NCBI GenBank assembly: GCA_022360535.1
Contig: JAKSCP010000280.1
Coordinates: 1 to 11,967, forward strand
Direction of reading: 5' to 3'
From: Pseudomonadales bacterium
GTDB lineage: Bacteria; Pseudomonadota; Gammaproteobacteria; Pseudomonadales; Pseudohongiellaceae
Length of the DNA: 11,967 nucleotides
The first letter of the stretch is position 1, and each line of letters begins with the position of its first letter. The notes under the pieces are model-generated. The model ran no database searches, was not told the DNA's origin, and saw nothing but the letters and a program-made list of their open reading frames with translations. The translations under genes were made by a program, and so were the position numbers. Of the stretch, positions 1-7,590 are shown piece after piece.

Positions 1-993
1 GAAGACCCTTTGCCTGACAACGAAATCGACGACCAACACAGCGACATCGATGACGATGTGTTGCGCTTGATCTTTATGTGTTGCCATCCTGCCATAGCGG
101 CAGAGAATCAGCTGGCGTTGACATTGAAAACAGTCTTGGGATTTTCGCAGAAAGAGATCGCAAAAGCCTTTCTCATTAAGGAAGCCACGCTTGAGCAACG
201 CCTGACTCGAAGTAAGCGCAAGATCGCCGCCTCGGGAATTCTCTTTGAGATGCCTGCAGACGAGCGACTCGACAAACGACTGCCGCCAGTGCAACAGGTG
301 CTATACCTGATCTTCAACGAGGGCTACCACGGGTCCAGTGGTGAGTTACTGAATGAAACTCTATGCCATAACGCTATTGCCTTAACTCGCTCTCTTTGCC
401 GTGCGTTACCTGAGCCAGAAAACCTCGGGCTGCTGGCCTTGATGTTGTTCCAGGATGCGCGAGCACCGGCGAGAATGAATGACAGGGGTGAACTGGTTAC
501 GTTGGATAAGCAGAATCGAGGCCTATGGCGGCAGCCACAAATTGCTGAGGCGGATGTGTTGCTGCAGAAGGCGCTGCGCAGAAAACAGTCAGGTGTTTAT
601 CAGCTTCAGGCTGCTATCGCGGGTTTGCATTCACTGGCTCCATCGGCTGAGAAAACCGATTGGTTGCAGATTGTCGGTTTGTATCGCTTGCTTATGCAAC
701 ATCAGGGAGGTCCAGTTATTACCCTCAACTACGCTGTAGCATTGCTATTTGCAGACAAACTGGATCAGGCCGCCACTTTGATCAAGCAACTGGAAAACGA
801 ACTTGAGAACTACAGCCCCTATTGGGCGGCAAGAGCGAAACTTGCGGAGCTGCTTGGCAGCGACAATGAGGCCTCTAAAGCACTGCAAAAAGCCCTAAGC
901 CTGAGCGGATCGAAACAAGAGTCAAAACACTATCAGCTACAACTGCTGAAACAACACAATCAACGAGACCTCAGTTCCGACTCGATACATTGA
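1..993 (+). CDS. ECF42-like RNA polymerase sigma factor (SigJ/DUF6596 type), 5'-truncated by the window
   Basis: The frame is open from base 1, so the gene begins upstream and 330 residues are visible. Residues about 15-75 form a sigma region 4 helix-turn-helix, with the stretch GFSQKEIAKAFLIKEATLEQ and then a basic RLTRSKRKI segment that would contact the -35 element. Region 2 must lie upstream of the window. The block LYLIFNEGYHGSSG (about 100-113) is characteristic of the long sigma factors now called ECF42, which carry a DUF6596 extension. The rest is helical and TPR-like (NYAVALLFADKLDQAATLI near 240-260). ECF42 factors usually sit beside a DGPF/YCII-type protein and lack a classical anti-sigma factor; such a partner could only be upstream here. 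No terminator is visible in the 99 bp before the next gene. The sigma family is clear; its regulon cannot be told from this sequence. Confidence 0.88.
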   Translation, partial: EDPLPDNEIDDQHSDIDDDVLRLIFMCCHPAIAAENQLALTLKTVLGFSQKEIAKAFLIKEATLEQRLTRSKRKIAASGILFEMPADERLDKRLPPVQQVLYLIFNEGYHGSSGELLNETLCHNAIALTRSLCRALPEPENLGLLALMLFQDARAPARMNDRGELVTLDKQNRGLWRQPQIAEADVLLQKALRRKQSGVYQLQAAIAGLHSLAPSAEKTDWLQIVGLYRLLMQHQGGPVITLNYAVALLFADKLDQAATLIKQLENELENYSPYWAARAKLAELLGSDNEASKALQKALSLSGSKQESKHYQLQLLKQHNQRDLSSDSIH

Positions 994-1092
994 TTTTGCT
1001 TGTGGTCAGATTGAACTAGCGCAAGTAGCCAAGTTCAGTTCCCTGGGTTATGCTTCGATGAAATTGCAAGAAGGAAGCAAGAAGACAGTCCC

Positions 1093-2262
1093 ATGAAGTT
1101 TAGCCGCGCGCTGGTTCCATTCTTGTTCACCGCACCTTTTTCTCTGCTCATATCCGTAGTACTCGCCGCGGAAGGCGTCAATTTTCCAAAGACCATTGCC
1201 TGGTCGGCTTATCCCACTGGTACCGGTGGTTATAGTCAGGCGGTGGCTATCGGTAATATCCTGCAACGACAATACAGCACCAACTTGCGTGTGATTCCTG
1301 GTCGTAATGATGTATCACGTTTAGCAACTCTGCGTGCCGGCCGTGTGCACTTTTCTGCGGGTGGTTCGGAATCGGTGTATGCGCAGGAAGGAATTCTTAA
1401 CTTCGCTTCTCGCATCTGGGGTCCCCAGCCTGTGCGAGCCATGCTATCGAACTATTCCGATGCCTGTTCCTTCAATTTGGCGACAGCCGCAGATGCTGAA
1501 ATTCATAGTGTTGCGGATATGAAAGGCAAACGCATGACCTTTGTGCAGGGCGCGCCATCATTGAATAATGCGACTGCCGCATTACTGTCCTATGCCAATC
1601 TGACCTGGGATGATGTGGAACCAGTGGAGGTGGGGGGTTACAACGCTTCCATTGATGCAGTTCTTAATGGACGTGCTGATGCGGCGGGAGGTGCTTGCAA
1701 TTCACCACCGTTTTTACGAGTAGAAGCCTCACCTCGGGGGCTGCGCTGGATACAGCTACCTCACGATGATCCCGAGGCGGTGGCGCGGGTGCGGGCGAGA
1801 TTGCCCTGGTATGTGCCGCATATCGCAGTCGAAGGACCGACAATTAGTCCCGATGGTATAGAAGTGTTTTCTTCTGCTTATCCTTTTCTTGTTGCATTGG
1901 ATACTTCCGAGGAAGAATTGGTGTACAGCACGGTAAAAGTGATGCTGGAACATTACGACCAGTACAAAGAAAATGCACCTGGCGCCAATGGCTGGGCTAT
2001 AGACCGACAGAAATTTGACCAGGCCTTTGTTCCCTACCATCCGGGCGCCATTCGCTATTTTAAAGAGATTGGTATTTGGACTGAGGCCGCGGAGCGAACC
2101 AATCAGGCTAATTTGAATCGTCAAGCCGTATTGAAAAGTGCATGGGATCGTTTTCTCCCCACAGCGCCTGAAGATTATGAGGCATTTGAACAAGCCTGGC
2201 TGGTGGCAAGGGAGACCGCGCTAACGGAAGCTGGGCTCATTACCCTGGGCGAAGGGTTGTAG
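1093..2262 (+). CDS. TAXI family TRAP transporter solute-binding protein
   Basis: A 389-residue periplasmic binding protein. Residues 1-26 are a Sec signal peptide with a hydrophobic core (ALVPFLFTAPFSLLISVVLAA) and likely cleavage near LAA-EG. The mature N-terminus has the TAXI ligand-loop pattern YPTGTGGYSQAVAIGNIL (40-57). RAGRVHFSAGGSESVY (81-96), MKGKRMTFVQGAPSLNNATA (143-162) and the C-terminal PYHPGAIRYFKEIGIW (314-329) are also typical. It is somewhat longer than the usual roughly 320-330 residues because of a C-terminal helical extension. It should capture a small organic anion and deliver it to the permease 14 bp downstream. TAXI substrates that are known include glutamate and other carboxylates, but the ligand cannot be read from sequence. 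There is no strong Shine-Dalgarno next to the ATG: the purine run AAGAAGGAAG lies about 15-20 bases upstream. The ATG is kept because the signal peptide begins right there. Confidence 0.93.
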   Translation: MKFSRALVPFLFTAPFSLLISVVLAAEGVNFPKTIAWSAYPTGTGGYSQAVAIGNILQRQYSTNLRVIPGRNDVSRLATLRAGRVHFSAGGSESVYAQEGILNFASRIWGPQPVRAMLSNYSDACSFNLATAADAEIHSVADMKGKRMTFVQGAPSLNNATAALLSYANLTWDDVEPVEVGGYNASIDAVLNGRADAAGGACNSPPFLRVEASPRGLRWIQLPHDDPEAVARVRARLPWYVPHIAVEGPTISPDGIEVFSSAYPFLVALDTSEEELVYSTVKVMLEHYDQYKENAPGANGWAIDRQKFDQAFVPYHPGAIRYFKEIGIWTEAAERTNQANLNRQAVLKSAWDRFLPTAPEDYEAFEQAWLVARETALTEAGLITLGEGL

Positions 2263-2276
2263 CAGGAATCGGCGCA

Positions 2277-4307
2277 ATGACTGAGGCCACTGAATCGACA
2301 GCCGAAGCCGCTGGCAAAGATCAATCAGAGCCGGTAAAAACCATTCGCTATCGAGAGCTGCCTGCCCGCTGGCAAACCGTAATGGCGGTTATGACGGCCT
2401 GCGCAATCGTGCTGGCCATCAACCAAATATTCAATCTCGGATTCTTCGTCGGCTATGTCATGCTGGATAGCCGTTATATGTACCTCATTACTGGTGTGAT
2501 GTTGTGCATGGTGTTCGTGACCTTTCCCGCCAGCAAACACAGTCCGACCCATGTGCCGTGGTACGACATCGTGATCATGGTGGTGATCGGAATTATTTTT
2601 TCCTACTACGCCTACTTCGCTGAACGTATCGTATTGGAAGCCTGGGAGTATGCTGCGCCTGCGGTTGGTGTGTGGTTGGCAATGGTGACCTGGCTCATCG
2701 TGTTGGAAGCGGGTCGCCGTGCAGGTGGCTGGCCAGTGTTTGCTATTGTATTGGTGTTTTCGCTCTATCCCACCTTCGCCGATTCCCTGCCGACAGTCAT
2801 TGCGGCACTGAGTATTCCTATACAGGACGTTGCCATATTTCATGTGCTGGGAGAGGAAAGCCTGTTTGGGATACCTATGCGGGTGTTTGCGCAACTGGTA
2901 TTTGGTTTTCTGATTTTTGGGATCTCACTCCAATACACCGGAGGCGGTCCGTTTTTCATTAACCTCGCCTTCGCCCTGTTAGGGCATCTGCGAGGTGGGC
3001 CAGCGAAGGTGTCCATCTTCTCCAGTGGGCTCATGGGCTCCATGAGCGGTGGCCCGATTTCCAATGTGCTGACTACGGGTCCGCTCTCTATTCCGGCCAT
3101 GCGACGTATAGGGTTCAGTAAGGAATACGCCTCTGGAGTGGAAGCCTGCGCGTCTACCGGCGGTGTATTTATGCCGCCAATCATGGGTGCAACTGCGTTT
3201 GTGATGGCCAGCTTTCTGAATATCAGCTATGTCACTGTTGCCATTGCTGCCATCGTGCCTTCGGTGTTGTACTTTTTCGGACTGTTTATGCAGATCGACG
3301 CTTATGCTGCCCGCAATAATCTAAGTGGATTGCCGAAAGAAGAACTGCCGAAGTTGAGTCTGGTGTTTCGGGAAGGCTGGTACTTCATTGCGGTGTTCAT
3401 CGCTCTGATCTGGATGCTGGTGTATTTGCAGCGGGAGGCAGTCGCACCATTTTACGCCACGGCTTTGCTGTTGGTTATCAACCAGTTTACGAAACACAAG
3501 TTAAACGCTGAACGCTTCATGCAACTCGTTGCAACCATGGGTAAATTGCTGGCTGAGTTGGCTGGCATACTGGCCGCTATTGGTTTAATCATCGGTGGAC
3601 TGGCGGTTACCGGTATTGCAGGGACTATTGCCAATGACCTGGTATACCTGGCTGGCGAGAACGTCATTATTCTTTTGTTAATGGGGGCGCTTACCAGTTT
3701 TATTCTGGGTATCGGCATGACGGTAACAGCGGCCTATATCTTTCTCGCTATTGTGCTGGTGCCTGCCTTGACTAATTCTGGATTGGACCCTCTGGCGAGT
3801 CATATGTTTGTGATGTACTGGGGTATGCTGAGCTTCATTACACCACCGGTGGCACTCGCTGCCTTTGCAGCAGCATCAGTCGCCCATGTGTCTCCTATGC
3901 GTGCTGGCATTGAGGCGATGCGGCTGGGGGCAATTATCTATGTGGTGCCTTTTTTCTTCGTGTTTAATCCGGCCTTGCTGTTGCAGGGCAGCGCGGTTGA
4001 AAACCTGCAGGCAATATCAACAGCATTGGTGGGCGTAGCCCTGGTGTCTGCTGCCATGCAGGGTTACCTGATCGGTTTGGGTGATTTGGGTTCTGGCGGT
4101 AGCGGCATCGCCGTGCGCATTATGATCGCAATCTCGGGACTCACCCTGGCCTTGCCTGCGGGCGGCTTGTTTGGCTTCAGTCAACTGAGTTTATTGGCGG
4201 TCGCCATTGTGTTTCTCATTGCTGGCGTGGGGCTGCGCATTACATTGAAACCACAAGCACGCCGACCAACACAAAACGCCCCGGTTCCGACTGACCTCTC
4301 ATCCTGA
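2277..4307 (+). CDS. TRAP transporter permease, fused small and large (DctQM-type) subunits, TAXI class
   Basis: A 676-residue inner-membrane protein with about 16 or more hydrophobic segments. After a charged cytoplasmic N-terminus (1-30), segments from about 33 to 165 form the DctQ-like part, and the remainder is the DctM-like translocator. DctM signatures are clear: GGPAKVSIFSSGLMGSMSGG (240-259) followed by PISNVLTTG, then STGGVFMPPIMGATAFVMA (293-311), and in the C-terminal half FILGIGMTVTAAYIFLA and WGMLSFITPPVALAAFAAAS. This glycine-rich paired-repeat layout forms the substrate and sodium sites in the family. The fused architecture is normal for TAXI systems, so no separate small subunit is missing. 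An AGGA at 2264-2267 sits 9 bases before the ATG. With the binding protein 14 bp upstream it forms a two-gene operon for sodium-coupled uptake of an unknown organic anion. Confidence 0.95.
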   Translation: MTEATESTAEAAGKDQSEPVKTIRYRELPARWQTVMAVMTACAIVLAINQIFNLGFFVGYVMLDSRYMYLITGVMLCMVFVTFPASKHSPTHVPWYDIVIMVVIGIIFSYYAYFAERIVLEAWEYAAPAVGVWLAMVTWLIVLEAGRRAGGWPVFAIVLVFSLYPTFADSLPTVIAALSIPIQDVAIFHVLGEESLFGIPMRVFAQLVFGFLIFGISLQYTGGGPFFINLAFALLGHLRGGPAKVSIFSSGLMGSMSGGPISNVLTTGPLSIPAMRRIGFSKEYASGVEACASTGGVFMPPIMGATAFVMASFLNISYVTVAIAAIVPSVLYFFGLFMQIDAYAARNNLSGLPKEELPKLSLVFREGWYFIAVFIALIWMLVYLQREAVAPFYATALLLVINQFTKHKLNAERFMQLVATMGKLLAELAGILAAIGLIIGGLAVTGIAGTIANDLVYLAGENVIILLLMGALTSFILGIGMTVTAAYIFLAIVLVPALTNSGLDPLASHMFVMYWGMLSFITPPVALAAFAAASVAHVSPMRAGIEAMRLGAIIYVVPFFFVFNPALLLQGSAVENLQAISTALVGVALVSAAMQGYLIGLGDLGSGGSGIAVRIMIAISGLTLALPAGGLFGFSQLSLLAVAIVFLIAGVGLRITLKPQARRPTQNAPVPTDLSS

Positions 4308-4356
4308 TCCGATTCCCGTTGCAAAGGGCTATTCCTTAAATTAGTCTCGAGCTATG

Positions 4357-4384
4357 TTGCTGAAAATCCAATGGTGAATACTTT
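4357..4384 (+). promoter_or_regulatory. possible sigma70-type promoter before the beta-propeller gene
   Basis: TTGCTG (4357-4362) and TACTTT (4379-4384) are separated by 16 bases and lie about 20 bp before the ATG at 4405. The -10 match is weak and the resulting leader would be very short. The 97-bp gap after the TRAP permease shows no hairpin terminator, so read-through from the transporter operon is equally possible. Confidence 0.2.
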
Positions 4385-4404
4385 GCTATTGGTGGAGTTG
4401 AATC

Positions 4405-5463
4405 ATGCGAAACAAAATTCAAAGTGTTCTTGTCATAGCGTCTTTATTGAGCAGCGTTACTGCTGTTGCGCAACTGGAACCAATTAACAATCGACCGAAT
4501 CCCTATCGCTCTGTGGATCATTGGGTGGACTTGCCCGATGGCCGTGGCTGGGGCTCTACTGCGGGTGTCGATATTGATCCTGACGGCCGGCATCTATGGG
4601 CTATCGATCGTTGCGGTACAAACAGTTGTGCCGAATCCAACCTGGACCCGATTCTAAAAATTGACCCTGATGGCAATGTGATCGCTGCCATTGGTGGTGG
4701 CTTGATGTTGTTTCCCCACGGCCTGCATGTGGACCGCGATGGCAATGTCTGGGTAACTGATGCCCAGGGTCCGGACCCGGACAATCCGGCGACGGCGGGC
4801 AAAGGGCACGTGGTATACAAACTCAGCCCGGAAGGTGAAGTGCTGTTAACGCTGGGTCAGCCCGGTGTGGCAGGAGATGGCACTGATGCCTTACTGGAAA
4901 CTCCCTGCGACGTGGTGACTGATGCTGATGGCAATATCTATGTGGGTGATGGGCATAGCGGGCAACAAACTGACGCCACTCCGGATACAGTTGCGCGTAT
5001 TGTGAAATTTGATCGCAATGGCAATCTAATCAAATACTGGGGTGGCTGGGGCTCCGGGGCTGGTCAATTGAAAACACCTCATGCCGTGGATATTGATTCC
5101 CGTAATCGCTTGATCGTTGGCGATCGTGGTAACAACCGCTTGCAGATCTTCGACCTGCAGGGGAACTACATGGGTGAGTTTAAAACTTTCAGTCGGCCGT
5201 CGGGCATTTACATTACTGACGATGACATGATCTACGTTGCCGACTCGGAATCAGAATTTGACGATGTGCGTAATCCCGGTTGGGAGGCAGGCATTCGGGT
5301 GGGTTCCTTGTTGGATGGAATCGTGGATTACTTTATCGACGGCACGGTGGATGATTATCCCGAGGGCTCCAATCCGGAAGGGGTGGCTGTGGATGCCTCC
5401 GGTAATGTTTATGGCGCCGTGGTGTCCGGCGGTGGCGCCATGATTAAATCCACCCGACGCTAG
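4405..5463 (+). CDS. exported NHL-repeat six-bladed beta-propeller, peptidyl-alpha-hydroxyglycine amidating lyase (PAL)-like
   Basis: A 352-residue protein with a Sec signal peptide (1-22, cleavage near AVA-QL). It has repeated NHL/propeller strands of the form DxDGNVWVTD: DRDGNVWVTDAQ at 110-121, DADGNIYVGDGH at 173-184, RLIVGDRGNNRLQIF at 235-249, DMIYVADSES at 274-283 and DASGNVYG at 330-337. FPHGLHVD (H105), PCDV (C168) and TPHAVDID (H226) match conserved positions of the PAL half of peptide-amidating enzymes, where histidines bind zinc. The PAL catalytic tyrosine region (DGY) reads GDGH (H184) here, so lyase activity is uncertain; many bacterial relatives are annotated only as PAL-like. 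A GGAG at 4394-4397, 7 bases before the ATG, supports the start. The stop codon lies 4 bp from the stop of the opposing gene. A periplasmic binding or hydrolytic role is possible; the true substrate is unknown. Confidence 0.85.
   Translation: MRNKIQSVLVIASLLSSVTAVAQLEPINNRPNPYRSVDHWVDLPDGRGWGSTAGVDIDPDGRHLWAIDRCGTNSCAESNLDPILKIDPDGNVIAAIGGGLMLFPHGLHVDRDGNVWVTDAQGPDPDNPATAGKGHVVYKLSPEGEVLLTLGQPGVAGDGTDALLETPCDVVTDADGNIYVGDGHSGQQTDATPDTVARIVKFDRNGNLIKYWGGWGSGAGQLKTPHAVDIDSRNRLIVGDRGNNRLQIFDLQGNYMGEFKTFSRPSGIYITDDDMIYVADSESEFDDVRNPGWEAGIRVGSLLDGIVDYFIDGTVDDYPEGSNPEGVAVDASGNVYGAVVSGGGAMIKSTRR
5411..5441. repeat. perfect 8-bp inverted repeat near the end of the beta-propeller gene
   Basis: ATGGCGCC at 5411-5418 pairs with GGCGCCAT at 5434-5441 around a 15-base loop, 20 bp before the stop codon at the convergent gene junction. 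No T-run follows on either strand, so it is not a classical intrinsic terminator. It may only reflect Gly/Ala codons, but it is the only strong hairpin in a region where two opposing transcripts must end. Confidence 0.4.
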
Positions 5464-5467
5464 TGGT

Positions 5468-6427
5468 TTAGCCGGTTGCTTTGAGGTACTTTCGATTGAG
5501 ATTAATCGAGATGTAGCCAATACCAATGATGGCGAAACCCAGGAGTATCAGGGCCACTGGCCAGCCGATGGAGTCAGCGAAGTATTCTGCGGTGAAGTAG
5601 ATGATGTAAGCAATCACTGCAAGGGTGCTGATGCTTAGGGCGAGCCGACTGCGCAGTAGGCTGACAGCAAGCACCATGCCGCCGAATGCCAGAAAAGGGT
5701 AGAGCATCTCCATCAGGATCGTGTCAAATATCTGCGCAAACCCCGCGCCGTAGAATCCGATTGGGCCAAAGAAAAGCAACAGTGGCACCAGCCTGGCGTT
5801 CCAGTCCTCGCGGAATAGATGGGCATAAATAATATAACTGGCACCAATACACATGGTGAGGTAATCGTACAGATCGCCGTCGGCAGTTGGGACCAGGGAG
5901 TCCAACAACAGGTAGGCCAGGGCAGTACCATTGGCAAAGCAGAAAAAATTGAGCAGCACTTTGCGGTGATACCAGGTCAATAATAGGTAGAAGCAAAACA
6001 CCATGCCAATGGTCAGGGTAACCGGCCAGCTGGTATCGAAACTTGTCCCCATCTCATCCAGTGTCACCAGGGCACCACCGGGTACCATGAAACCACCGAT
6101 GCCGTGGAACACGTTACCGATGTCCCGTTCTGGCTCTTGAATAAGAAACCAGGAACCAACCCCACTAAAGACGACGCCCAATCCCAGAGTAATCGTTATG
6201 CGCCCGAAAGTACCCAGGTCGTCCCATAACTGTGATACCAAATAGATCACTCCGAGGGTGATGAAGATTGCACCAATAATAAATAACAGACGCGTGATCA
6301 GGGTTGCTGACGATAGCCCACTGCTGTTCGGCTGCTCCAGCTTGAGAGCAGCTTGCAGTTGTGCATGACTGATCTCGCCGTTGTTGAGTCTTGTCCTGAG
6401 CTCGGCAAGCAGTTCTTCGTTGTTCAT
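5468..6427 (-). CDS. DUF2157-like multi-spanning inner-membrane protein
   Basis: A 319-residue membrane protein of unknown function. The first 35 or so residues form a charged, helical cytoplasmic segment (EELLAELRTRLNNGEISHAQ), like the short N-terminal helical domain of DUF2157 proteins. About nine or ten hydrophobic segments follow, starting with LLFIIGAIFITLGVIYLVSQ, and the protein ends with a short basic tail. The loop HGIGGFMVPGGALVTLDEMG is a glycine-rich, weakly hydrophobic stretch that could be re-entrant. There are no recognisable catalytic residues. Its ATG overlaps the stop of the preceding gene in the four bases ATGA (6424-6427), indicating translational coupling, and no good Shine-Dalgarno precedes it. 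It is the last gene of the minus-strand operon. The DUF2157 assignment rests on general layout, not on a diagnostic motif. Confidence 0.72.
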   Translation of the reverse strand: MNNEELLAELRTRLNNGEISHAQLQAALKLEQPNSSGLSSATLITRLLFIIGAIFITLGVIYLVSQLWDDLGTFGRITITLGLGVVFSGVGSWFLIQEPERDIGNVFHGIGGFMVPGGALVTLDEMGTSFDTSWPVTLTIGMVFCFYLLLTWYHRKVLLNFFCFANGTALAYLLLDSLVPTADGDLYDYLTMCIGASYIIYAHLFREDWNARLVPLLLFFGPIGFYGAGFAQIFDTILMEMLYPFLAFGGMVLAVSLLRSRLALSISTLAVIAYIIYFTAEYFADSIGWPVALILLGFAIIGIGYISINLNRKYLKATG

Positions 6428-7002
6428 GGAGCGATTACCCAGCCGAGGAACAAAAAGTCATCGCGATAATAGTTGCGCTCGTCGGCATTGATCAGGTTGA
6501 GCGGCTGCCTGGCGCTGCCTTGTGTCAGGTAGTAACCGTAGCGACTGGAATAACGCACGAAGGGAAAGAAGTTTCCACCTCCGGAGAATTCGCCTTCAAC
6601 GGCAACGCCATCGGGGGAAGTGATACGCTCATCCAGTGTTAAGCGTTGCGCCTCTACCAGACTGATTTCTTCCGATATATTGTTGGCAGTATCGTGAAGA
6701 AACAAACGCGTGCGATAGTTCTCGTCATTATCCGCTACGCCATCACCATCGGAATCCAGGTCGTTGGACAACTCAAGTTCGGTGACTCTTCCACTAATGA
6801 CATCGTAGCGACTGTTTAGATGGTTGCTGCAATAGTAGCTGTAGGGAGCGCTACCCTGACTGCAAGTGGCGTAAACGAAATTGAAATTGGTTTGCAGCGT
6901 GGACGCGGGGATATAGGTAGTGACAAACACCACCATGATAAAAATGAGAGGTAATAAGAAGGCAATCCCCAACAAGACTGCCCGTTTCTGCTTTTCTTCC
7001 AT
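6424..7002 (-). CDS. membrane-anchored extracytoplasmic protein with a DxDxDG calcium-type loop, function unknown
   Basis: A 192-residue protein with one hydrophobic segment (about 9-30) after a basic N-terminus (EEKQKR), so it is probably anchored with the rest outside the cytoplasm. Cys47 and Cys58 lie just after the membrane segment and could form a disulfide. The acidic stretch from D81 to E94 (LDSDGDGVADNDE) has the D-x-D-x-D-G spacing of thrombospondin type-3/EF-hand-like calcium loops. The C-terminal half is beta-rich and aromatic (FVRYSSRYGYYLTQG). The pattern of an N-terminal anchor, a SRYDVISG segment and a later RYGYYLTQG segment faintly recalls GDYXXLXY proteins, which often accompany DUF2157 proteins, but the defining motif is absent. 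It overlaps the downstream gene by 4 bp and follows the upstream one after 18 bp. No Shine-Dalgarno is evident. I do not recognise the family with confidence. Confidence 0.75.
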   Translation of the reverse strand: MEEKQKRAVLLGIAFLLPLIFIMVVFVTTYIPASTLQTNFNFVYATCSQGSAPYSYYCSNHLNSRYDVISGRVTELELSNDLDSDGDGVADNDENYRTRLFLHDTANNISEEISLVEAQRLTLDERITSPDGVAVEGEFSGGGNFFPFVRYSSRYGYYLTQGSARQPLNLINADERNYYRDDFLFLGWVIAP

Positions 7003-7020
7003 AGTAAATGGACCGAAAAA

Positions 7021-7326
7021 TCAGGTCTTACTCTTCAACTCTGAGTAGCGAGTGAGAACTTCCGGATCGTTGTGAATATGGCGTTCTATAAGGTTAATAA
7101 GATCGCGCTTGGATACCAGGCCGAAATTGGCAATGAAGTCCGAATTGAGAACCAGTGAGACAAAAAGAATGACAAAGAGCAGGGGGTAGAGGAAATTCAC
7201 CTCGAAACCCAGCAGCCGAAGTACCGCCACAAATACAATGCCGACTAAAAAGAAAGAGCGCATGGCTCGCTCTCGCTCCACCTGGCGTTTCGCTCGCAGA
7301 ATAAGCTGATAGTCACTTTCGTTCAT
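7021..7326 (-). CDS. small 2-TM membrane protein, function unknown
   Basis: A 101-residue protein beginning MNESDYQLIL. A cytoplasmic basic helix (RAKRQVERERAMR, 11-23) is followed by two hydrophobic segments (about 24-41 and 45-62) and a charged C-terminal region (KRDLINLIERHIHNDPEVLT) that looks helical. The frame stays open to an ATG at 7389, but I choose 7326. A GGAG lies about 9 bases before it, while the longer start has no ribosome binding site and would add a hydrophilic, basic 21-residue tail. It is the first gene of the three-gene minus-strand operon and is separated by 18 bp from the next. It resembles generic 2TM-domain proteins. No enzymatic motif is visible. Confidence 0.72.
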   Translation of the reverse strand: MNESDYQLILRAKRQVERERAMRSFFLVGIVFVAVLRLLGFEVNFLYPLLFVILFVSLVLNSDFIANFGLVSKRDLINLIERHIHNDPEVLTRYSELKSKT

Positions 7327-7448
7327 TGACTTGCTCCAGGATCGCTCAATAGCCCTTCCTACCCTAGCAGATTGCGTTACAGACTGCATGGTGATTCAGC
7401 TCAGTCTGTGACCTTATTCGCTTTTAGTCTGCTAATTCTTGCGGCCGG

Positions 7449-7473
7449 GAAGTCTCGGATTATCAAGGACTTC
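7449..7473. promoter_or_regulatory. dyad-symmetric site in the divergent intergenic region, possible operator
   Basis: GAAGTC (7449-7454) and GACTTC (7468-7473) form a perfect 6-bp inverted repeat with a 13-bp spacer. They lie between the minus-strand membrane operon (start 7326) and the plus-strand rhodanese gene (start 7591). Size and position suit a dimeric regulator site, but a 6-bp match can arise by chance and no regulator gene is adjacent. The remaining 7327-7590 sequence shows no RNA gene or other repeat that I can recognise. Confidence 0.22.
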
Positions 7474-7515
7474 TAGGCTCCTTTACAGAAATCGGCGCGG
7501 TTGAGTGGAGTAAGG

Positions 7516-7544
7516 TTGCCAAGCTGATGAATCTTGTTTAAGTT
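7516..7544 (+). promoter_or_regulatory. candidate sigma70-type promoter for the rhodanese gene
   Basis: TTGCCA (7516-7521, 5 of 6 to the -35 consensus) is followed after 17 bases by TAAGTT (7539-7544, 3 of 6 to the -10). This would give a leader of roughly 40 bases before the ATG at 7591. It also argues against the upstream TTG at 7534 as the translation start, since that codon would lie inside the promoter. Confidence 0.3.
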
Positions 7545-7590
7545 CTTTGGCGCATCGAACTTACCCCGACAGACACAGGAATCCCTAGCT

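Noticed and set aside
994..1092. Promoter for the TRAP operon
   Set aside because: A TATGCT at 1049-1054 could be a -10 element, but no acceptable -35 lies at the right distance.
1756..2193. 145-residue minus-strand open frame
   Set aside because: It lies wholly inside the TAXI binding-protein gene on the opposite strand, has low-complexity shadow-like composition and no ribosome binding site or recognisable domain.
2325..2894. 189-residue minus-strand open frame rich in His and Arg
   Set aside because: It is antisense to the TRAP permease. His/Arg/Gln richness is what the reverse complement of membrane-protein codons gives.
7327..7389. Longer start (ATG at 7389) for the 2-TM protein
   Set aside because: No ribosome binding site, whereas the ATG at 7326 has GGAG about 9 bases upstream.
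7534..7590. TTG-initiated N-terminal extension of the rhodanese
   Set aside because: No Shine-Dalgarno, it overlaps the best promoter candidate, and the added residues are not part of the domain. The ATG at 7591 is better placed.
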